NCBI GenBank assembly: GCA_026184775.1
Contig: JANCYW010000014.1
Coordinates: 62,001 to 126,000, forward strand
DNA from: Cyanidium caldarium
Lineage: Eukaryota > Rhodophyta > Bangiophyceae > Cyanidiales > Cyanidiaceae
Direction of reading: 5' to 3'
DNA: 64,000 bases
In this document: positions 49,901-58,741 of the stretch, piece after piece
Layout of the letters: each line of letters opens with the position of its first letter
Numbering within the stretch: position 1 is the stretch's first letter
The notes under the pieces: generated by a model
What the model was told of the DNA's origin: nothing
Databases searched by the model: none
What the model saw: only the letters and a program-made list of their open reading frames with translations
Program-made: the position numbers and the translations under genes

Positions 49901-51044
49901 GCAGGAGGTGCGCGGTGCGCCGTACGCCCTGGCGGCGTTCGGAGACGAGCCGGTAGCGGAGCCGATGATATCCACCGCCGCGACAGAGGGTCACCATGCG
50001 TATCCGCCGCTAGACCGGTACTTGGCGGCCGGGGTGAACAACAGTGTGGTGCTGCTGGAGTGGACTTTCGAGGCCAAGAGCGGGGAGCGCGGCCTGCGCC
50101 CGGTGTGCAGTCATTACGGCAATGTGGTGGTGCTCAAGTTGGAGGCGCGCGGACAGCTGCTGCTGGTGGGCGATCTGATGAAGTCGGTGTGTGTGCTGCG
50201 GCTGCTGTTGCCGCCGGCCGACGATTGGGAGGTAGCCGACGACGAGCGGCACTCTGATCGCCGCCCGGAAAATGGCGGCCACCAGGCGCAGCTGGAGGCG
50301 CTGGCATGGGACCGCGACACCTGCTGGGTGGTGTCGTGCGCATTCCTCACCGACGACACCTACCTGCTGTGCGACAACGCCTACAATTTATTGTGTCTGC
50401 GGCGGAACGCCGACGAGGTGCGCGAGGAGTTCCGCTCGGCACTGGAACGCATCGGCGCCTTCCACCTGGGCGACCTGGTGAACGTGTTTCGACGCGGTTC
50501 GTTGGTGATGGAGGTGGCGGCGCCGGCCGTGGCCACCTCCAGTATCACTATGGCGGCGGCGGCGGCGGCGGCGGCGAACGGTGACACAGAGGGCGACACG
50601 AGCACCGCGGTGGCGTTGCGCCCGCCGCACACTGCGCTGCTGTTCGGCACCGTGAGCGGTGCGATCGGCATGGTGGTGGCGGTGGATCGGGCGCATTTTG
50701 CCATGTTATCGCGACTGGAGGCAGCGTTGCGCGGTACCGCGGTATCGCTGAGCGTGCCCGGCAGTGACGATCGTGCGCCCGAGCGCATCGTGGGCATCGG
50801 CGGTTTGCAACACGCCGAGTGGCGCGCTCCGCTCACCGATCGCACCGCCGGCGGCACCGCTTGGGGATTGGAGGCTGCTGCGGCGGCGGCGACTGCCGGG
50901 CAGCGCGGCATCATCGACGGCGACCTGGTGGAGCGGTATCTGGATCTGCATCCGAGCGAAATGCAGGAGGTGGCGCGGCAGATGGGCACGTCCGCCGATC
51001 AACTCACCGCCGTCGTGGAGGAGATGGCCCGATTACACTCCTGA
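46929..51044 (+). CDS. DDB1: DDB1, CUL4 ubiquitin ligase adaptor
   Basis: The start is uncertain: ATGs at 46797, 46842 and 46929 are in frame. I chose 46929 (MVDPVASPDRLED) because it leaves room for two promoters and lies nearest the family start YYVVTAAKPTVVTHARVG. The 1371-residue protein covers all of DDB1: CIALHVYESVLKIIPG, FVGSACGDSQLIQLQ, LGPIQDFVVTD, GSLRVVRNGIGITEHASMEL with RGIKGLFALK, and the end PSEMQEVARQMGTSADQL with VVEEMARLH. It is a three-propeller protein linking CUL4 to substrate receptors in DNA repair and replication control. Human DDB1 is 1140 residues; the excess is low-complexity insertions: Ser/Thr/Arg at about residues 110-150, Asp then His runs near 49257-49300, and an Ala run near 50550. 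CPSF160 and SF3B3 are related but fit less well. Confidence 0.93.
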   Translation: MVDPVASPDRLEDGQHTGVGGDECLYYVVTAAKPTVVTHARVGRFLAPDRQHLLLARLNRVDVYEVDATADSVEDGERGVLRACLELPVYGRVVALEVLPGDAVAGKRAGASRRKETSTSAASGTSSDAGHQKRARTGTRASSSQRTGAADSPPRAAAADDELATDTLFLLTEALQFAVLRYDAASCLVETVARGSVRSKIGKPCTRGQFVAVDPEYRCIALHVYESVLKIIPGHWGSEAFDVRIDALEVQSLVFLKGTATPTLAILHADYTRNRHLLTYEVLLEERDLREGPCSYTYVDSSAGLLFAVPPGAGAAGGVVIAGDQSLTLYAGVGDHVKRVITLPNDELVSMRCVTPLPTDGDALLSGAAAVDVVGREHLGCRFLLSDQAGLLYLLQIDREMVMRLECIGDANAASTMAYLGHGYVFVGSACGDSQLIQLQPPPLSTSAMVPATTPYRTSSGFAQSASARRTQSTTPHEAPTLAVQVLQNYTHLGPIQDFVVTDVGAAGQGQMITCSGVSHCGSLRVVRNGIGITEHASMELRGIKGLFALKRRPTDEHHELLLVSFAAETRVLRMTDDDELEEVESSAAAEPTLLAATLPDRPHIVWVTPTAVRLCGASLTDAPLAQWNAPAAARISAATLDESTSALVLATPDGHLRQLRVSRRGDSIIEVAHAQLPAEVASLHAAGGLVVAGTWSDAGVRLLRQAPGGGTRAPARPAPMPLLHTQTLLPHSLPRSVLLTRLQAEEDDTSSPWLLLIAFGDGRLFTYALQFRDSHDDDDDNDDDDHHHHHVAHTTASVTLTDLRHVTLGVRPPTLYELSLQGTRCIFAACDRPTIIQAVHGRLVCSSVNLREVTRIVRLHTRAFPDAMVVATEHGLLLGSIEPIQQLHIRKYPLGEQPRRIAHLPGCFCLLTISMERGEERHHVRLLDDVSFERRASFDLPAREHALSLLAVRRRDVFVVGSATVRDTEIEPQHGRLWVFAKEGLLLLAEQEVRGAPYALAAFGDEPVAEPMISTAATEGHHAYPPLDRYLAAGVNNSVVLLEWTFEAKSGERGLRPVCSHYGNVVVLKLEARGQLLLVGDLMKSVCVLRLLLPPADDWEVADDERHSDRRPENGGHQAQLEALAWDRDTCWVVSCAFLTDDTYLLCDNAYNLLCLRRNADEVREEFRSALERIGAFHLGDLVNVFRRGSLVMEVAAPAVATSSITMAAAAAAAANGDTEGDTSTAVALRPPHTALLFGTVSGAIGMVVAVDRAHFAMLSRLEAALRGTAVSLSVPGSDDRAPERIVGIGGLQHAEWRAPLTDRTAGGTAWGLEAAAAAATAGQRGIIDGDLVERYLDLHPSEMQEVARQMGTSADQLTAVVEEMARLHS

Positions 51045-51083
51045 GCGCAGCGTCGTAACGGGAGTGGCAGGGCATCGAGCGCC

Positions 51084-53723
51084 TCACGAATTCGTTTTTG
51101 AAAGAGTACTCTCATCAACGGCCAGCGCCTGCAAGCGAGCGATCCACTCCGCCGCCATATTGTCGGTGGCCTCGGCCTCCAACATCGCCGCCACCTGCAC
51201 CCCGCCGTACTTTTCATAGCGGGCACGTCGGGCCAACCACTCGATGTCCAAGGCCATCTGGCGCTCGATCTTGCTCTCGTCGGAGGTGCCCGCAAGCACA
51301 TCGGCCTGTTGTCCTTGCTGCTGCTGCCGCTGCTGCTGCTGCTCTTCGTCGTGTACCTGCAGTCGCCGCAATGCGTCTTGGGCGCGGCGCACGCTCTCCA
51401 ACACCTCCTGGCCCATCTGCAAGTACGCGCGCACCACCCGCTCGATCACCGGGGCGGCCCAGGCCCGTCTTCGTCGTCCCTCCGCGTCCGATGCGGCCTC
51501 TCCTTCCCCGCTGTCTATCGCCTCCCACTCCGCCAGAAACGCGTCCAGCGGTTGCCATACGGTGTGGATGAAGCGACTCGGCTGTGTGGGCGGCGGCTTG
51601 CTGCTCACCATGCGATAGGTGGCCAGGATTCCGCGTAGCGGCTGCAACCGCTCGATGCATTCGAATGCCAGCCGCTCCAGCACCGCGGACTGCAACCGAT
51701 GCGCGTACGCCTCGGCCAGCGATTCCACGGCGGTTTGCAGCAAGTGTTGCACCCGCATCGGCGCCAGTCGAGTCTGCGCGTCCGATCGCACCTCGGGCGG
51801 CAGCGACTCCAGGCACGCCTGCCACTGCCGCGCCACCTCGTCCGGCACCGCCGTTCGCAGCCGTTGCACGTCGTGGTGGATCAGGGCGCACTCCAGTGGC
51901 GAGAACGAACCGCCACCGTCCAGACCGTTCTCCAGCCACGACGCATAACGCCGAAGACATTGCCAGCTAAGTCGCAGCCAGCGCGACAACAACGGCGCCA
52001 GCAACACCGACTTGGACCAGAGGCGGCGCAGCGTGAGCCATAGCGCGAGCGATTGCAGTGCTTGCAATCGGGTGCGCCGTCGCCATAGTCCGAGCGCGTC
52101 GGCCGCACCGTCGTCGTCGTCGTCGTCGTCGTCGTCTTCGGCCTGCAGACAGCGCAGCATGCGTGCCGCCTCTTGCGCTTCGGCGCAACGCACATTGAGC
52201 GGAGCCGCCTGGAACACCGCCTCCAAATCGCTGGCCACCTCTTGAAATCGCAGCTGCGCGTACAGCTGCAGATTCCACCGTCGGAAATACTCCCCCGACA
52301 GCGGATGCTGCCGCAGCCGTTGTTGTGCCTCGGCCGACGGCTGTGCCCGCAGCAGCAGGTGAAACACGCGCTCGCCCACGGCGTAACACTGGCGGAATGC
52401 GTCCGGGATGCCGCAGGAAAACACCTCCGTCAGATGCTCGCTCAGATCGGCCACCACCTGCGGCCACACGGCCTCGACGAGTAAATCCATTGGTGCCGGC
52501 GCGGCGGCCGATGCTTGCAGCGCCAGTCGCGCCATCGGCACCAGTAACGAGCCCAGCGCGTCTTGCAACAGCGCCGCAAACGCTTCCACCCGTCGCGGTG
52601 CAGGTGCACTCTGGGATATCGTCGCGGCGGTTGCGTCTGGTGACGGTGACGGTTCGGCGACCGACCGCCGCACCGCTTCGGCTACCAGCGGCTGCACCAC
52701 GGTTCTGCGGAACAGCGTCTCGCATTCGGTGATCTGCTCGCCGAGCACGCCCGCCCGCACCCACTGCTCCAGGCGTTGCGCATCCCAGGTCACTGGCACG
52801 CCCTGTGCATTGCGGGTCACCGCCGCGTCTAAGGCGCGGTCGAGGCACATTACCAGCCGGGCGTGACAACTTTGCAGTACTTGTCGCTGCTGTTGCATCG
52901 TCGCGCGTACGGTCGTGCACGTTGACGCCTCGAGCGCTTCGATGTTCGTTGCGGCCAGGCACGCCTCCATCTCCCGATGTGCCGCGTACAGCAACGCTTG
53001 CGTCTGCGCATACTCGCGCGACCGCTCCGGCAGTGCAGAAGCGGAGGACACTTTGCCAGGGCGTGCCACTGACGCCCTGGAGGCGTTACCGTCGTCGCCC
53101 TCGCTGGCACGGGAGTGCGTCTCGACGGCGTCTGACAGTCGTCGCTCCAGCTGCTCCAACAGAACACCCACGTGCGCCAGCTGCTCCACGCACTGGCGCA
53201 CTTGCGTGGTGTGTGTTCGTCGGGCAATCAGCGCCTGCAACTGCTCGGCGTCCTGCTGCAGTTCGCGCTGCACTTGTTGCAGCCAGCTGCGCGCCAACCG
53301 CGCCTTCTCTCGACACCGCTGCACCGCGGTGCTGTACGGTGCATCCGACCGTTCGTCTTCCGGTGCGGCCGCCTCTTCGCTCAACCGCATCAGCGCCGTA
53401 AAGTCGCGCTCCATAACGTGAGCGATTTCATCCCGTGTGTGCCCCACCAGCCGCTCCAGATCGCGTTGCAGACTCGTCAGCGGCGCTTGCGTGCGCACCG
53501 ACGCCACCCACCGCACTGCATCGAAGCAACTGTCGTCGTCGACAGCATCGCTATCCGGCCCGCCATCGACAGGCACTGTCTCGTCTCCCTCCGCCTCCGG
53601 CACGTCGTCAAACACACTCGGATCGAAGCAGTACCGCGCACTCCACCCCGACGCCGGCTCGGTCGCCCGCTGCACCGATTGACCTCCCGACGTGTCGTCA
53701 ACTCGGGACATTGACCACGGCAT
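51084..53723 (-). CDS. COG2: COG2, conserved oligomeric Golgi complex subunit
   Basis: This 879-residue protein (human 738) starts at the ATG at 53723. Near residue 32 the COG2 N-terminus is clear: RYCFDPSVFDDVPEAEGD then AVRWVASVRTQAPLTSLQRD, matching the family pattern of a Cys-Phe-Asp opening, F-V--R, then L--L--DL. The next part, LVGHTRDEIAHVMERDFTAL, fits the E-L-I-N-x-D-Y-A-D-F-V motif. Coiled coils run to about 250. Near the C-terminus, LATYRMVSSKPPPTQPSRFI followed by WQPLDAFL resembles the conserved L-Y-R-x-T-N-K-x-P-T patch. COG2 is in lobe A of the tether for retrograde vesicles at the Golgi. Insertions include ten Asp residues (near 52110-52139) and a Gln-rich stretch near the end. 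It is convergent with DDB1, 39 bp apart. Confidence 0.82.
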   Translation of the reverse strand: MPWSMSRVDDTSGGQSVQRATEPASGWSARYCFDPSVFDDVPEAEGDETVPVDGGPDSDAVDDDSCFDAVRWVASVRTQAPLTSLQRDLERLVGHTRDEIAHVMERDFTALMRLSEEAAAPEDERSDAPYSTAVQRCREKARLARSWLQQVQRELQQDAEQLQALIARRTHTTQVRQCVEQLAHVGVLLEQLERRLSDAVETHSRASEGDDGNASRASVARPGKVSSASALPERSREYAQTQALLYAAHREMEACLAATNIEALEASTCTTVRATMQQQRQVLQSCHARLVMCLDRALDAAVTRNAQGVPVTWDAQRLEQWVRAGVLGEQITECETLFRRTVVQPLVAEAVRRSVAEPSPSPDATAATISQSAPAPRRVEAFAALLQDALGSLLVPMARLALQASAAAPAPMDLLVEAVWPQVVADLSEHLTEVFSCGIPDAFRQCYAVGERVFHLLLRAQPSAEAQQRLRQHPLSGEYFRRWNLQLYAQLRFQEVASDLEAVFQAAPLNVRCAEAQEAARMLRCLQAEDDDDDDDDDGAADALGLWRRRTRLQALQSLALWLTLRRLWSKSVLLAPLLSRWLRLSWQCLRRYASWLENGLDGGGSFSPLECALIHHDVQRLRTAVPDEVARQWQACLESLPPEVRSDAQTRLAPMRVQHLLQTAVESLAEAYAHRLQSAVLERLAFECIERLQPLRGILATYRMVSSKPPPTQPSRFIHTVWQPLDAFLAEWEAIDSGEGEAASDAEGRRRRAWAAPVIERVVRAYLQMGQEVLESVRRAQDALRRLQVHDEEQQQQRQQQQGQQADVLAGTSDESKIERQMALDIEWLARRARYEKYGGVQVAAMLEAEATDNMAAEWIARLQALAVDESTLSKTNS

Positions 53724-53999
53724 GATGAAGTAATATCACATTTACCTCTCCCACCGGTTGCCGCTGCCGTCCACCGTCGACAGGGACGCCTCGTCCCACG
53801 CGTCGCCAGCCGAGCACCCCGCACCGAACGTCGCCCTGCGCTTTCCTCGTCGCGTCACCAGGCGCGCGATGGTGCGATGCCGATCGCACGCAAACAGCGA
53901 CATGCATAGACATTCATGGACACACTCCCCGGCGATCGGGTGCTCCGTGCGTGCGACCCGGGTGGTGTGTTCGCTGCGGGATGACGGTGTTCTGGCATG

Positions 54000-56480
54000 C
54001 TACCCGGCACCTCCGCCTCCGCCTGATGGGTTGGTCTGCTCGACGTTCACCGTGGCGGTGGCCCATTTGAGTAGCGCGCGGGCTATGGGAGCCAGATCGA
54101 TCAGCAGCGCCTGCGGAGTGGTGTACGCTTCGTACAGCGCTTTGAGTGCGGTGGCCGCGTCTGCGGATGCGGCTTGCGCGGTGTACGCTTTGGCCGAGCG
54201 GGCGATATGACGCAGGATGAACCGCAAGCGCGTCTGCAGTTTGGGTGGCAGGCGAGTGGTTGGGAGCGCTGTCCGGTGCGCGTCTTTGGGCGTCTCCGCG
54301 GTCGCCGCCCGGTTCTCCTTATCGGCCCGGCTGGGAGACTCGGCGTGCGCCGTGAGCGCCGCATGGTGATCGTCTGGCGCTGACAGCGCATCCAACGGCA
54401 CCGCTCGGTACAGCAACAGCAGGCACAGGGCGATGGAGCTGCTGCTAGCGGCCACGCTGGCTGGCGCATCCAACCCTATCCATGCCAATGAGGACAGCGG
54501 CTCCACGGCGGCGCACGCCTGCGCATCCCACTGGAACACGTGCTGCCGCCATTGCCACAGGCGCCAGTCGGTGTCGTCCGCTGCTCCATCCGGCAGTCCG
54601 CCATGGGCATCGCCCACCCCGTGTCGTCCCTGCCGCCCGAACACATCAAACTCGTCGCGCGATGCGACGTCATCCGGCAGCAGCTCGGCAACCGCAACGC
54701 TCCACGGGTGCTGCTGCTGCTGTCGCGTCACTCGTTGCCAGTGCGCCCAGTGTCGGCTGAGCGCTTTGGTGAGGGAGGTGAGCGCGTCGATCCGCGATGC
54801 CACCGCGTGCAGCCGATGCCATTGCGACCGCACCCGGCGATGGTGCGGCCCCAGGAACAGCACTCCCAGCACGCGCAACGCCGCCGTAGACAGCGCCCAG
54901 TGCGGTTGCAACAGCGCATCCCACACCACCCGCATTGCATCCGCCGACAGCAAGTGCAGCAACAACGCCTCGTCCACAGCGGCGGCGGGTGCGAGCCACA
55001 GCTGCGCGTACAGCACTTGTGCCAGAAACTGGCACGCCGCCAGCGGCACCAGCGGGTAGAGCGGCGAGCTGGTCGCTGTTGCATCGCGCCGCAACGCCGC
55101 CGCCTCGCCCAACGTCCCCAAGATGTCGCCGCCTTGCAGCAGTGACAATGCATTTGAACTCTCGACAGATGGCGGCGTCTGCCCACCCTCACGACACGAG
55201 TCCGCCCTCGATACCGCCACCAACGTCAACAGCCGCACAACGCCCAACCACTCCGGCACTGGCAAGCGCAACGTGCGGTCTGGGCGCTGCAGGCAACACA
55301 GCTCCATCAGAGTCGTCACCCAGGGATACGGCGATGCCCCCGGCGTATCCGGGCTGTGCGCATACACTGCTGCCACGCACTGTACCAAATGGTTCCGACA
55401 CTCGGGCATGCTGTGCGCCAACGCATCCAGCAATCGTATCGCCGCCCAGCGTGCCTCCCTACAACTCGATCGCTCCACCGCTGCGTCGTCGCCATGCGCC
55501 AGCACGGCGCCCGCCAGCTCCATTACCGCATGCACTGCGTTCGACAGCGAATGGGCGCTCAACAAACACTCCAACGTCCGCGCAGGAGACCGCTGCCCGT
55601 ACGCAATGGGCGGCTGACGCTCATCCACAACGGCCCCATCCAGCATCCGCGAACAGCGATGCGCCATCAGGCAGTGCAAATCGTGCGCGTGCACCGCCAA
55701 CACCGTGCCCCACAACTCGTGCGCTCGGCACGATGCACTCCCCTGAGCGGCATCCGGTGCGCCCGATGGCGACGTCTCCCTCGCCGTCGAGCGCCTTGCG
55801 GGCGGCGTCCGCGCTGGCGACACAGCCCGCGTGAGCAACAGCTCGTCATCGAACAGCGCCAGCGACTCGCGGCGGCGTTTGCCGGTTGACAGTGCGTCAC
55901 TCGCCATGGGCGGGCGAGCGGCAGCGGCAGGCGTAGCCGGCTGTTGGTGTCGCGCCAGCTGTTGGTGCAGCTCGTGCGCCTCCTGTTCGCGAAACTGCAA
56001 CCGCGCCCGCAGTCGCTCCAGTTGTTGCTGCAGCTGCGCCACCGTGGTCTGCCATTCGGCCGCGGCCTTGCCATCGTCGCTCACTCGCGTGGTCCACAAC
56101 GCTTCCTGGTGACGCACACGCTCCCGCGCGTTGATAGTGGCCGTGTTGCGTAGCGCCACCAGTTCGCCGCGCTGCTGCTCCAAGCGTTGCCGCAGGATGG
56201 CGATCTCGCCCTGTTTCACCGTCAGCTCCTGCTCCAACGAGGACGAGTTTGTCTCCCGCGCCACCGCCTGGTCCGCATCGCGCTTCTCGATCGGTCGAGC
56301 CTCGCCACGCAACGCTGCCGACGGAGGCGGCGGTGCTCGCGGCCATGCGCTGGCGCCCGTCCCTGCCGCCCCGCCACCGTGCCCGTACGCCTCCTCATCC
56401 TCCACGAGCTTGATGAGAATGTCGTCAAACTGACCACTCTCCCACAGCCGTGAGTCGTCGTCCTCCCCGGAGGTGCCCAT
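54000..56480 (-). CDS. ATRIP: ATRIP/Ddc2-like checkpoint protein (candidate)
   Basis: This 826-residue protein starts at the ATG at 56480. It opens with an acidic motif (SGQFDDILIKLVEDEEAYG), as in the RPA-binding part of ATRIP. A coiled coil at about residues 80-175 contains ELTVKQGEIAILRQRLEQQR and later RARLQFREQEAHELHQQLAR; human ATRIP has the same pattern, K-N-G-E-I-K-I-L-R-x-x-L and then E-L-Q-F-K-D-A-E-M-N-E-L. The remainder is a long helical-repeat region, which also fits. ATRIP brings the ATR kinase to RPA-coated single-stranded DNA. Human ATRIP is 791 residues. Evidence is the coiled-coil pattern plus layout, so this stays a candidate; another coiled-coil/HEAT protein is possible. 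It lies upstream of COG2 on the same strand. Confidence 0.6.
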   Translation of the reverse strand: MGTSGEDDDSRLWESGQFDDILIKLVEDEEAYGHGGGAAGTGASAWPRAPPPPSAALRGEARPIEKRDADQAVARETNSSSLEQELTVKQGEIAILRQRLEQQRGELVALRNTATINARERVRHQEALWTTRVSDDGKAAAEWQTTVAQLQQQLERLRARLQFREQEAHELHQQLARHQQPATPAAAARPPMASDALSTGKRRRESLALFDDELLLTRAVSPARTPPARRSTARETSPSGAPDAAQGSASCRAHELWGTVLAVHAHDLHCLMAHRCSRMLDGAVVDERQPPIAYGQRSPARTLECLLSAHSLSNAVHAVMELAGAVLAHGDDAAVERSSCREARWAAIRLLDALAHSMPECRNHLVQCVAAVYAHSPDTPGASPYPWVTTLMELCCLQRPDRTLRLPVPEWLGVVRLLTLVAVSRADSCREGGQTPPSVESSNALSLLQGGDILGTLGEAAALRRDATATSSPLYPLVPLAACQFLAQVLYAQLWLAPAAAVDEALLLHLLSADAMRVVWDALLQPHWALSTAALRVLGVLFLGPHHRRVRSQWHRLHAVASRIDALTSLTKALSRHWAHWQRVTRQQQQHPWSVAVAELLPDDVASRDEFDVFGRQGRHGVGDAHGGLPDGAADDTDWRLWQWRQHVFQWDAQACAAVEPLSSLAWIGLDAPASVAASSSSIALCLLLLYRAVPLDALSAPDDHHAALTAHAESPSRADKENRAATAETPKDAHRTALPTTRLPPKLQTRLRFILRHIARSAKAYTAQAASADAATALKALYEAYTTPQALLIDLAPIARALLKWATATVNVEQTNPSGGGGGAG

Positions 56481-56909
56481 GAGGGTTGGAGGAGGTGGTG
56501 CTCGGTGCGTTCCGTGGCGGGAAGCACCGGCTGCAGCGTGCGTTGACACGTTCTGGGTCCACACACACACACACACACACGAGTGCCAGACCGTAGAGCG
56601 CGGGAGTTTCGTGCGGCACTGTTGCAGGCAATCTGCCGGGAACGTGCCCGTCACGCGCCAGCGTGTCCCGCACCCTATCGTCGTGCCACAGAGAGCCGCA
56701 TCGGCTCGCACTCGCTGGCAGCGCGCGCGCGCTTTCTCGCTGCTTTATATGCCGTTTCGGTCCACTCCCGCTCGCGCTGCGATCGTCTGACCATCTCGGC
56801 AGACGCGCGCCTCTTCTCGGGAGGCGCGCGCACCGTGTCAGGGAACGATCGCGACGTTCAACGCTCTCGACGATGAAACTGAGATTATCAGCTTCCGCAC
56901 TGCGCAAGT
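56481..56909. other. Divergent intergenic region ATRIP-like / PsbP-like
   Basis: These 429 bases contain a (CA)n tract at 56560-56580 and a CG tract near 56720-56732. TTTATATG at 56743-56750 is the nearest thing to a TATA box for the plus-strand gene. No gene is supported; an ATG at 56873 in another frame (MKLRLSASALRKYADF) is open for only 42 codons. Confidence 0.4.
56560..56580. repeat. (CA)n microsatellite upstream of the ATRIP-like gene
   Basis: An uninterrupted CA dinucleotide run of 21 bases lies 80 bases upstream of the ATRIP-like start codon, in its probable 5' leader. Confidence 0.95.
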
Positions 56910-57662
56910 ATGCGGACTTTGGTCTCGAGATGCACCTTTTTGCCTGGCACGGTGAAGATGCATCACGGGCAGCGTGGAGCGCACCGGCGTGTCGCTGAGG
57001 CGGCCGCGTGTCCGTCGCGCACCTTGACGAACAGCGTTTCGCGGCGCGTCCTGCTTGCGAGTGCCATCCATCTGGCGGCGTTGCGCCTGCTCACGGTGCC
57101 GGCACTCGCGTCCACCGGTGCAGACGTTGCTATTACGGAGGGGCTTGTGCGCTACCAGTTGCCGTGGGTAGCGTTCCTGCGACCGGCCGAGTGGACCGAG
57201 GACCGCCTGCACACCCGACAGCGCCCGCTGTCGACGCAGAACTCGCCGCCGACGCAGCGATTGCTGGTGGCGTTCCAGTCGCCGCTGTATCCCGAGTCGG
57301 ATCACCTGTCGGTGGTGGCATCGGCCGTTCCACCCGAGGCCACCTTGCAACGTCTGGGCGGCACGCGCACAGTGGCCCGACGGCTGGTGGAGCAGGTGCG
57401 AGCGCGTCCGCCAGTGTCGTCGGCGGGCCTGCGTGACGCCGCCGACCGGCAAGACGCACATGGCATCCGCTACATCGACCTGGTGTTGGATGTGTACGGC
57501 CGCACCGGATGGCGAAGGCGCGCAGCCTGCTCGATGGCCATCGGCGGCGGGCAATTGTTTACTTTCACCCTGCAAAGTCGGGCGGATGACTGGCAAGAGG
57601 CCCGCTTTCGCCAGTGCATGCAGTCGTTTCGAGTGATGCCGTCCAACGCTGCCTCTGCGTGA
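56910..57662 (+). CDS. PsbP-like thylakoid lumenal protein
   Basis: This 250-residue protein starts at the ATG at 56910. A basic transit part is followed by a twin-arginine lumen signal: SRRVLLASAIHLAALRLL, with Arg45 and Arg46, ending at PALAS near residue 68. The mature part reads as a PsbP fold: GLVRYQLPWVAFLRPAEW, then SDHLSVVASAVPPEATLQRL, GGTRTVARRLVEQVRA, IRYIDLVLDVYGR, and the end LFTFTLQSRADDW and FRQCMQSFRVM. PsbP and PsbP-like/PPD proteins stabilise the oxygen-evolving centre or help assemble photosystems. The sequence is too divergent to say which. The N-terminal start could also be affected by an unseen intron. It is convergent with the small lumenal protein gene, 268 bp apart. 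Confidence 0.78.
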   Translation: MRTLVSRCTFLPGTVKMHHGQRGAHRRVAEAAACPSRTLTNSVSRRVLLASAIHLAALRLLTVPALASTGADVAITEGLVRYQLPWVAFLRPAEWTEDRLHTRQRPLSTQNSPPTQRLLVAFQSPLYPESDHLSVVASAVPPEATLQRLGGTRTVARRLVEQVRARPPVSSAGLRDAADRQDAHGIRYIDLVLDVYGRTGWRRRAACSMAIGGGQLFTFTLQSRADDWQEARFRQCMQSFRVMPSNAASA

Positions 57663-57930
57663 TAGGATGCCACGCGGGCTTCATTCGATGGGTGGGCGGG
57701 TCGAGCCACCGATCAACACTCCGACATGCCGCTGGGGTAAACACGGAGACCAGGCGGTACTGAAGGTTTACTGCGAGTGTCCCCGGTGGGTGTCGTTGCC
57801 CGACACGCTGTGCACATTGCTCGTGCTGTATCGTGGTGCTGGTGCGGGCGCATTTGCCTCACGAATCCTACCCTGATGATTTCGCGAGCGCCGCTCTTCC
57901 CCCCACGTTCGCTTGACGCGCTCTCCTCTG

Positions 57931-58344
57931 CTACTCCGGTGCTTTGGCGGTGTTCTCCTTCGACTCTATCTTCTGCATGAGCTTGTCGATATCGCGTGCC
58001 TCTTGCTCAGACAGTGGCGAGCGCTTCTCGCTCTTCGACTTGGAGCTCTTTTCCTTCGGTGCCGCCGACGACTTCTCCTGCCTCGCCTCGGGCGCCTGCT
58101 TCTTCTTGGCGAACGGGTTCAATATCAGCGGCGCGGCTTGCACCGGACGCTCGCCCGCTGCCGCTCTCAGTGCGGTCGCCGCCAGCGCCCAACTGGCGGT
58201 GCGCAAGAAGGCCGCTCGCGACACTCGCGGCGCGTCATCCTGCACGTCGGCACGCAGCTGCCGCCAGGCAGGTGGAGGCGGAGCGCGTGCTCGGCGCGGA
58301 GCGGAGACGAATGGGATGCTGCCCACAAAGGCGCATGCGACCAT
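57931..58344 (-). CDS. Unrecognised small protein with plastid and lumen targeting signals
   Basis: I do not recognise this 137-residue protein. It starts at the ATG at 58344 with MVACAFVGSIPFVSAPRRAR, a transit peptide with two phenylalanines. A second signal follows at about 42-65: SRAAFLRTASWALAATALRA, then a likely cleavage site before AAPLILNPF. An Arg pair for Tat is not perfect (Ser-Arg-Ala-Ala-Phe). The mature part, some 65 residues, is rich in Lys, Ser and Glu (AKKKQAPEARQEKSSAAPKE) and ends in a short helix (EQEARDIDKLMQKIESKE). The layout suggests a lumenal or thylakoid-associated protein. Neighbours are a PsbP-like gene and a rubredoxin gene, so a role in photosystem assembly is possible but only inferred. 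Confidence 0.6.
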   Translation of the reverse strand: MVACAFVGSIPFVSAPRRARAPPPPAWRQLRADVQDDAPRVSRAAFLRTASWALAATALRAAAGERPVQAAPLILNPFAKKKQAPEARQEKSSAAPKEKSSKSKSEKRSPLSEQEARDIDKLMQKIESKENTAKAPE

Positions 58345-58741
58345 AGCTGAGGAACGCGTCCGGCTGACGGGCGTGAAGAGCGGAGCCAGATGAATGGGTG
58401 CGAGCGCGGGAGCGAGCCGCAGCGCGTCTCGTGCCAAAGTGGGGCGACCACGTCGCAGGACTCCAGTCGTCGGGATGGAGGCAAGCACCGATGCGGTTTC
58501 GAGCGTCGCCGCAAGTGAGCTCGGGATGGCGGGAAGATGTACAGGAATGTCTCAAGTTCCGAGAAAACCCTCGTCGAGTAGGGTGCTCGCTCCGGTTCAC
58601 CCCATGCAAACCGCTACCATGCAGCGCGCCTCACGGAGGGCGCCGCTCATCACGTGGTGTCACTCTCGCTGCCTATGCCACGGCCTTGTCAGCGCAAAGT
58701 ACGCTTCACGGCTCCGTCTCGCCGCGTGACCACCTCGCCGC
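58345..58741. other. Intergenic region between the small lumenal protein gene and SLX9
   Basis: These 397 bases hold no supported gene. They carry the promoter of the small lumenal protein and the 3' end of the SLX9-like gene. No repeats were noticed. Confidence 0.4.
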
